The position numbers and the translations under genes were made by a program. A stretch of 64,000 nt of DNA from Sepioteuthis lessoniana (Eukaryota; Mollusca; Cephalopoda; Myopsida; Loliginidae), in contig OY757947.1 of NCBI GenBank assembly GCA_963585895.1, positions 32,639,811 to 32,703,810 on the forward strand, read 5' to 3'. The notes beneath the pieces were generated by a model that saw only the letters and a program-made list of their open reading frames with translations, had not been told where the DNA came from and searched no databases. How positions within the stretch are numbered: position 1 is the first letter of the stretch; every line of letters begins with the position of its first letter. Positions 59,606 through 64,000 of this stretch are shown one piece after another.

Positions 59606-59920
59606 CATCCACAGACAGACTGTTTCGTTGTATCACAACTCTTTAATGTGGCTTGACACATATGATGCTTGAAGCTGGCATTGAAACCCGCCCTACTTTA
59701 CGTTAGACTTAGTATTAGACCGCTTGGCTAACAAGCGTACCCCGTTAGTTAAGTAATTATAAGGTATTATATAGCAACAGCAGCAGCAGTGTTCGTTGGT
59801 TTACATTTAATACCTTACCGGATACCAGAGTGTTCAATTCGTTCGAAAAGCTTTGTATTATGCGAGCGGCAATCGTAAATTCCTTTACCAGAGTGCTCAA
59901 CCCCATCGGGGAGCGTGTAT
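59604..59920 (-). mobile_element. SINE-E, long form
   Basis: Minus strand: CTCCCCGATGGGGTTGAGCA, CTCTGGTATCCGGTAAGGTA, CTGCTGCTGCTGTTGC, then the tRNA-like GCTTGTTAGCCAAGCGGTCT (A box) and GGCGGGTTTCAATGCCAGC (B box). CACATTAAAGAGTTGTGATA and the CAGTCTGTCTGTGGATGACA end follow at (TA)n. Confidence 0.78.
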
Positions 59921-60060
59921 ATTGTCATCCACAGACCGGCTGTTTCGTTGTATCTTCAGTGTGGCTAGACACATTGGACGCTTGAAGCTGGAATTGAAAC
60001 CATCCCAACTTTACGTTAGGCTTATTATTACACTGCTCGGCCAACAAGCGTAACATAGTG
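59921..60060 (-). mobile_element. SINE-E, short form
   Basis: 3' end at the left (GTCATCCACAGACCGGCTGT), B box GGTTTCAATTCCAGC reversed, A box GTTGGCCGAGCAGTGTAAT reversed. It sits upstream of the previous copy in the same orientation, so two SINE-E are in tandem. Confidence 0.75.
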
Positions 60061-60184
60061 TGTATGTGCTCGTGTATGTATGTGTGTGCACTAGTTTAAT
60101 ACATTCACTTATTGTGGGATTAAGTGTTTTATCTCTGTCTCGGCATAACATACACTCGCTATTCTACGGATAATCGTGTTTTTC

Positions 60185-60560
60185 TTCTTATTTTTTAAAC
60201 CAGTGGGAGCTGGTTGACTGAGTGACGGCAACTCTCCTCTGGGTCCAGGATTCTACTGAGAATTCAAACTGGTTTAAACAACTCGGTGGTCTCAAAGATA
60301 TCCATTCCTTCACTGATTTTCTTTTCCTTCACTCTCTTTTCCAAACTTTGTCGGACCGTTCACAGTACTCCACTTACAATTGGTATCACCATCAGCTTCA
60401 TGTACCACAGCTTATTTCGACTATCTTTTTTCCCCGAACTAACAACAGGTCCGCCCTCTGAGTTTGATTAGGTGATCCATTATATATCTCAAAATCCCAC
60501 AAAATTTGATGGGTCTCATTTTCTTGGACGGACCCTAATTTTGGCATGTAACAATTGCTA
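60185..60560 (-). mobile_element. REL-LINE C-terminal end
   Basis: From the right on the minus strand: a GIRPRKMRPIKFCGILR-like stretch, then DGPVVSSG, then KHEADGDTNCKWSTV and GPTKFGKEVK, then EFSVESWTQRRVAVTQSTS. These correspond to the K..VTVIPIV...GT..KF end and 3' region of the family. Strongly decayed. Confidence 0.55.
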
Positions 60561-60645
60561 GTATGATCAAATTTTAATTCATTGCACTTACCATTATCGT
60601 ATTACTTTACTATTGTTTATTTATTTGTTTATTAATCTTAGGAAT

Positions 60646-60647
<2 letters not shown>

Positions 60648-60707
<60 letters not shown>

Positions 60708-60725
60708 GTGTGTGTGTGAGTGTGT
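60648..60725. repeat. (TA)n(TG)n microsatellite
   Basis: TA run 60649-60705, then TG. Frames with YIYIYI are artefacts. Confidence 0.97.
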
Positions 60726-60742
60726 GTATGTAATTTGAATAA

Positions 60743-60996
60743 GTTGGCCAACCTTAGTCGTGGGCCACGCGACGGCTCCCTTTTCGATAGTAACAATCCT
60801 GAAGTGTAGGGGAGGGTGCAACTACTTTTCCTGAATTGGTCCACTTATCCCAGACTCGTACCTTATAATGCTGGGGGGTAAGTAAGGAGGCATCGAGTAT
60901 CATTTTTTGAATCTTTGGTAAGACTCTACCTGGGATTAAATCCCGGTCTCCCGAACCATCAACGAACTCTCTAACCCTTGTGGCAATGGGCCGGTT
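60743..60996 (-). mobile_element. SINE-C, full-length
   Basis: 3' end at the left (TTGGCCAACCTTAGTCGTGG), then GTAGGGGAGGGTGCAACTAC, CATTATAAGGTACGAGTCTG on the minus strand, ATTTAATCCCAGG (B box), and the head AGGGTTAGAGAGTTCGTTGA with CCCATTGCCAC. The head reaches the full 5' end (TAACCGGCCCATTG). Confidence 0.85.
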
Positions 60997-61339
60997 ATAT
61001 ATATATGGAGAGCACGAGAGAGAGAGAGAGAGAGAGAGGGGGGGAGAGAGAACTGATACAGCTATTGGTTTAAGTTGTATCCTGAACAGCATCATTCCAA
61101 ATGAACATGCTATCGGTCTTGTAATTACGAATTCAAAAATCTTAAAAGATGTTTAGACAGAAAACGAACAGTATGCCCCAGTCCAAGCCATGACTGTAAC
61201 TGATCGTACCAGTAAAAAATGATAAGGTATTAGATGGATGAAGCTACCATTACCAGTTGCCTAAGTTTGCTTGTATTACACTTGTTACCGTTTAAAATGT
61301 GGGCGGTGTTTCTTCCTCATTCAGTGCCATCAAATACAT
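60997..61339. other. No recognised gene; (GA)n
   Basis: GA run at 61012-61037 with a G-rich centre; the rest is unassigned. Confidence 0.5.
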
Positions 61340-61870
61340 TTTCTATATGATCATGAACTATTAAAATAATACAAAAAAAAAAATATACGAAAAACAATTG
61401 CAAAAATGTATAAACTATAAAAAAATTGGAACATGAAAAAGCAAAAGGTATGTAAAAAGATTCAAAACAAAACCAGGAAAAAAGATAAACTATGAATAAA
61501 AACAAGGAAGAAACATACAGTGTAAAAGAAAATGAACAATGAAAAAACGGACTATGAAAAAACGAACAATGGAAAAACGGATAATGGAAAAACGGACAAC
61601 GAAAAAGAACAGAAGTTATAAAAAACCTAAACTATGAAACAATATAATCTTTAAAAAACACAGAAAAAGTCATAAACTATGAAAAAAATTAAAAAGAAAA
61701 CATGAAAAAATAAAAAAATAAACTATGAGAAAAACTATAAAAATTCTCAACCAAGTAAAATGTATAAAACCTATAAAAATATAAACTATTAAAAAAAACT
61801 ATAAAAAACATCGACTAAGTAAAAATTATAAAACCTACCGAAAAATATGAATTATGAAAAAAAAAACACT
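61340..61870 (+). repeat. Degenerate A-rich AAACTATGAAAAAA minisatellite
   Basis: Irregular repeats of ACTATGAAAAAACG, ACAATGGAAAAACGGA and CTATAAAAA of 12 to 20 bases over half a kilobase, all with A on the plus strand. The minus frame 61317-61505 (poly-F/Y) is an artefact. Confidence 0.85.
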
Positions 61871-62415
61871 TTATGTAAAGAATATCATTTATGTACAATT
61901 TGCAGTTTTTTTCCCCGAGTTTTTAGCCTGAAAGTAAGATGTGCGTATTATACACGAGAACTACAAAAAAAACATTTTATTCTGGCCACATGTCTCACCA
62001 TATTTGGTACGAGATGACCAAAATCATATCTATAGTCAGAACTAATAGAAATATTTGTTTACCATCTCATTTCTTTCAATGAGAGCTTATTTTCGTTGCC
62101 AGCTTTTTGCAATTGTATATTAATAAGTTCGTGTATTATCTCTAAATATTGTGTAAATTTTGTGTTAAACAATAAATTTTATTCGTAATCAATTGTTATA
62201 TACAAAAATGAATAATGGTTATATGATTTTTTTTGTGGACTTGGGTAGACGCAGACGACGCAAATGACCAAGCACTTCTCGCAAATACGCCTGCCCAAGT
62301 TGAATCCTTCTGCGTAGTCTGGAGCAAGCAGCAGGATGCATTGGCTTCTAGGTGAACGTAAATAAAACCTTTTCATGCTTTTTAAAATTGATGGAGTCTT
62401 TAAGAGGCAGACTTT
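61871..62415. other. No recognised gene
   Basis: Unassigned AT-rich DNA with no long frame. Confidence 0.5.
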
Positions 62416-62417
62416 TA

Positions 62418-62985
62418 AAATTAGTAGACGAATTCACATACCTCGGTAGCAATATTTCATCTACTGAATGTGATAACAATCTATACCTTGAAAATGGCGT
62501 TGTGTGTTATTGATAGGTTATTGATCATACGTAAATCTGATCTCTCCAACAAGATAAAACGATGTCTCTTCCAAGCTGTGGCTGCATCAGTACAACTGTA
62601 TGGGTGCACCACTTGAACCTACGGGGGAAAATAGATGGGAACTCTACAAGAATGCTGCTTGCTGTTTTCAAAAAATCCTGGATGCAACACTCCATGTTGC
62701 AGTAGGAACATTATATCCCATCTCACAAACCATTCAAGTGGGACAAAAAAAACAAAAACTTGTGGGGTCTTCTAAAGAAGCAAGGACGAACTATAAAATG
62801 TTTTTTAATGAACTCCTACACGGGAACCCGCCAGTGAGGGCGGACCAGCAAAGATTTCCTGAGTTCAGCTTTGTGCAAACACAGACTGATACAGTTTGGA
62901 GAGCAAAGATAGGAGAGGAGGGCGAGGAAAAAGTCATTGGACTCTTTGCTGTCAGCGCGTCTCGATGATGATGATGATGAATATA
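62418..62985 (+). mobile_element. RTE-LINE, most diverged copy
   Basis: LLKLVDEFTYLGSNISSTEC-like start (TTTTAAAATTAGTAGACGAA, TTCACATACCTCGGTAGCAA), then KMALCVIDRLLIIRKSDLS, NKIKRCLFQAVAASVQLYG, CTT, then broken parts NSTRMLLAVFKKSWMQHSM and PISQTIQVGQKKQ. RADQQRFPEF, WRAKIGEEGEEKVIGLFAV and SASR end at GATGATGATGATGAAT. The last section (EEGEEKVIGLFAVSASR) differs from other copies. Confidence 0.78.
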
Positions 62986-63000
62986 AATGTACGGGCCCAA

Positions 63001-63249
63001 ATACTTTGTGAGTAGAGTGTTCACCAATGGTCTGGGAGACCGGGGTTCAATACCAGCTCGAATCATACCAAAGACCCAAAAATGGTTAATTTATACCTCC
63101 ATGCTTGACAGAATTATAAGGTATGTATAAAGTGTAAAGCGGAGCAATCCCAGGTAAGGAGTAGCTCCCTCCCCTACACCTCGGTGTAGTAGCTATTGAA
63201 AAGGAAGTCTTCGGGTCACCCTCAACTACGGTTGGCAACTTTAGTTTAA

Positions 63250-63252
<3 letters not shown>
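63001..63252 (+). mobile_element. SINE-C
   Basis: TTTGTGAGTAGAGTGTTCAC, B box GGGTTCAATACC, GAATTATAAGGTATGTATAA, CCCCTACACCTCGGTGTAGT and tail GTTGGCAACTTTAGTTTAAC, then (TA)n. Confidence 0.85.

Positions 63253-63284
<32 letters not shown>
63253..63284. repeat. (TA)n between inverted SINE-C copies
   Basis: Pure TA run of about 32 bases. Confidence 0.97.
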
Positions 63285-63288
<4 letters not shown>

Positions 63289-63512
63289 TCGAGGGTGACT
63301 TGAAGACTATCTTTTCAATAGCTACTACACCGAGGTGTAGGGGAGGGTATTACTCCTTTCCCTGGATTACACAACTGTACCCTCGATACTATGCTTATAA
63401 TCCTGAGTTGTAAGCAAGGAGGTATCAATTACCATTTTTTGAGCCTTTGGTATGACTCGACCTGGGATTTAACCCCGGTCTCTCAGGCTATTGACGAACA
63501 TTTTACCCACGA
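63285..63512 (-). mobile_element. SINE-C, inverted relative to its neighbour
   Basis: GTGTCGAGGGTGACTTGAAG, GCTACTACACCGAGGTGTAG, GTAAGCAAGGAGGTATCAAT, CGACCTGGGATTTAACCCCG and ATTGACGAACATTTTACCCA: a complete SINE-C on the minus strand, shortened at its 3' end (CTTTACTT part missing). Confidence 0.85.
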
Positions 63513-63514
63513 AT

Positions 63515-63733
63515 TTTCCTTGTCCGTAATATTCACCCATATTTGTGTACTCTAAGAACCTAATATACATCTAGAATATAACTTTTCTTGTCCGATAACT
63601 ATATATATATCACACACACACACATATATGTATGTATATATATCAAAAATATAATTTTTCTTGTCCGTAATATTCAAGTAGACTTGTTTACTCCTAAGAG
63701 CCAGTATACATTTAGAATAGGATTTTCCTTGTC

Positions 63734-63810
<77 letters not shown>

Positions 63811-63884
63811 CTTGTTCATAAGATTCAACCAGACTTGTTTACTCCTAAGAGCCTAATATACATTTAGAATATAATTTTCCTGGG

Positions 63885-63890
<6 letters not shown>
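63515..63890 (+). repeat. Three 90-bp units separated by (TA)n
   Basis: Units start near 63514, 63650 and 63803. Each has TTTTCCTTGTCCGTAATATT, CAACCAGACTTGTTTACTCC and AAGAGCCTAATATACATTTA with GAATATAATTTTCC. Between them lie (TA)n runs (63602-63645 mixed with CA, 63737-63802). Confidence 0.85.
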
Positions 63891-63962
<72 letters not shown>

Positions 63963-64000
63963 TGTGTCTGTGTCTGTGAGTGTCTGTGTGAGAGAGAGAG
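63889..64000 (+). repeat. (TA)n(TG)n(GA)n at window end
   Basis: TA to 63928, TG to 63960, then TGTCTG and GAGAGAGAG to the window edge. Confidence 0.97.

Noticed and set aside
62600-62968. 122-codon frame as a novel gene
   Set aside because: It is out of frame with, and overlaps, a diverged RTE-LINE 3' end that finishes in GATGATGATGATGA.

Overview
This is AT-rich eukaryotic repeat DNA, and I found no host gene in the 64 kb. The best guess for the source is a cephalopod mollusc, more likely a squid or cuttlefish than an octopus. The reasons are the very high density of tRNA-derived SINEs, two of which share a central domain (as the Ceph-SINE superfamily does), many decayed copies of one RTE-like LINE 3' end, Penelope-like pieces, and long (TA)n, (TATC)n and (GT)n runs. 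The species call is inference from repeat content. Open frames longer than 60 codons here are TE relics, microsatellite translations or chance.

Labels used in this annotation (mine, not database names): SINE-A (head GTGCCCGTGGTGTAATGG, tail GGGGTTGGGTAAATAG); SINE-B (head GTGTCCTCGTGGTGTAATGG, tail ending CATTAAACAAAGAAACCAAA); SINE-C (head GGGTAGAGTGTTCGCCAATG, tail CCAACTTTACTTACT); SINE-E (tRNA-Ser/Leu-like head, 3' end at a CTGTCTGTGGATGAC motif); SINE-J (tRNA-like head, CTGAAGA...GAAACG core near the 3' end); family D (compound repeat with a TCGGCTGGGG core, a CAAACAATTCAGTTTAGCAT satellite part and the same 3' tail as SINE-B); RTE-LINE (C-terminus followed by GATGATGAT); REL-LINE (non-LTR element whose C-terminus resembles the restriction-like-endonuclease class, AAT tail); PLE (Penelope-like); LTR-H (solo LTR family with 4-bp target duplications); family F, G, I (unclassified).

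Layout. 1-12 kb: family D with a nested SINE-B, several SINE-C and SINE-A copies, RTE-LINE and REL-LINE 3' ends, and a long TATC block. 12.9-15 kb: mariner helix-turn-helix relic, two solo LTRs, one of them inside a 227-bp tandem repeat. 15.6-18.5 kb: hairpin elements in (TA)n and a 29-bp minisatellite. 19-27 kb: overlapping mariner relics, SINE-C, family D, one LTR. 27.7-32.5 kb: SINE clusters, a composite SINE-A/SINE-C insertion, an RTE-LINE split by family F, REL-LINE ends. 34-36 kb: Penelope-like element with inverted ends, palindrome, SINE-E, RTE-LINE. 40-45.5 kb: a Tc1-like relic split by SINE-A, then a long REL-LINE split by an RTE-LINE at its reverse-transcriptase active-site motif. 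47.4-48.9 kb: a 45-bp tandem array forming one arm of a foldback element. 49.5-57 kb: RTE-LINE copies, SINE-B, three more LTRs. 57-64 kb: AT-rich DNA, SINE-E, REL-LINE, SINE-C inverted pairs and microsatellites.

There are no operons or pathways to describe. The biology visible is retrotransposition and transposition, with clear nesting (target duplications identified at about ten sites) that lets the order of insertions be read.
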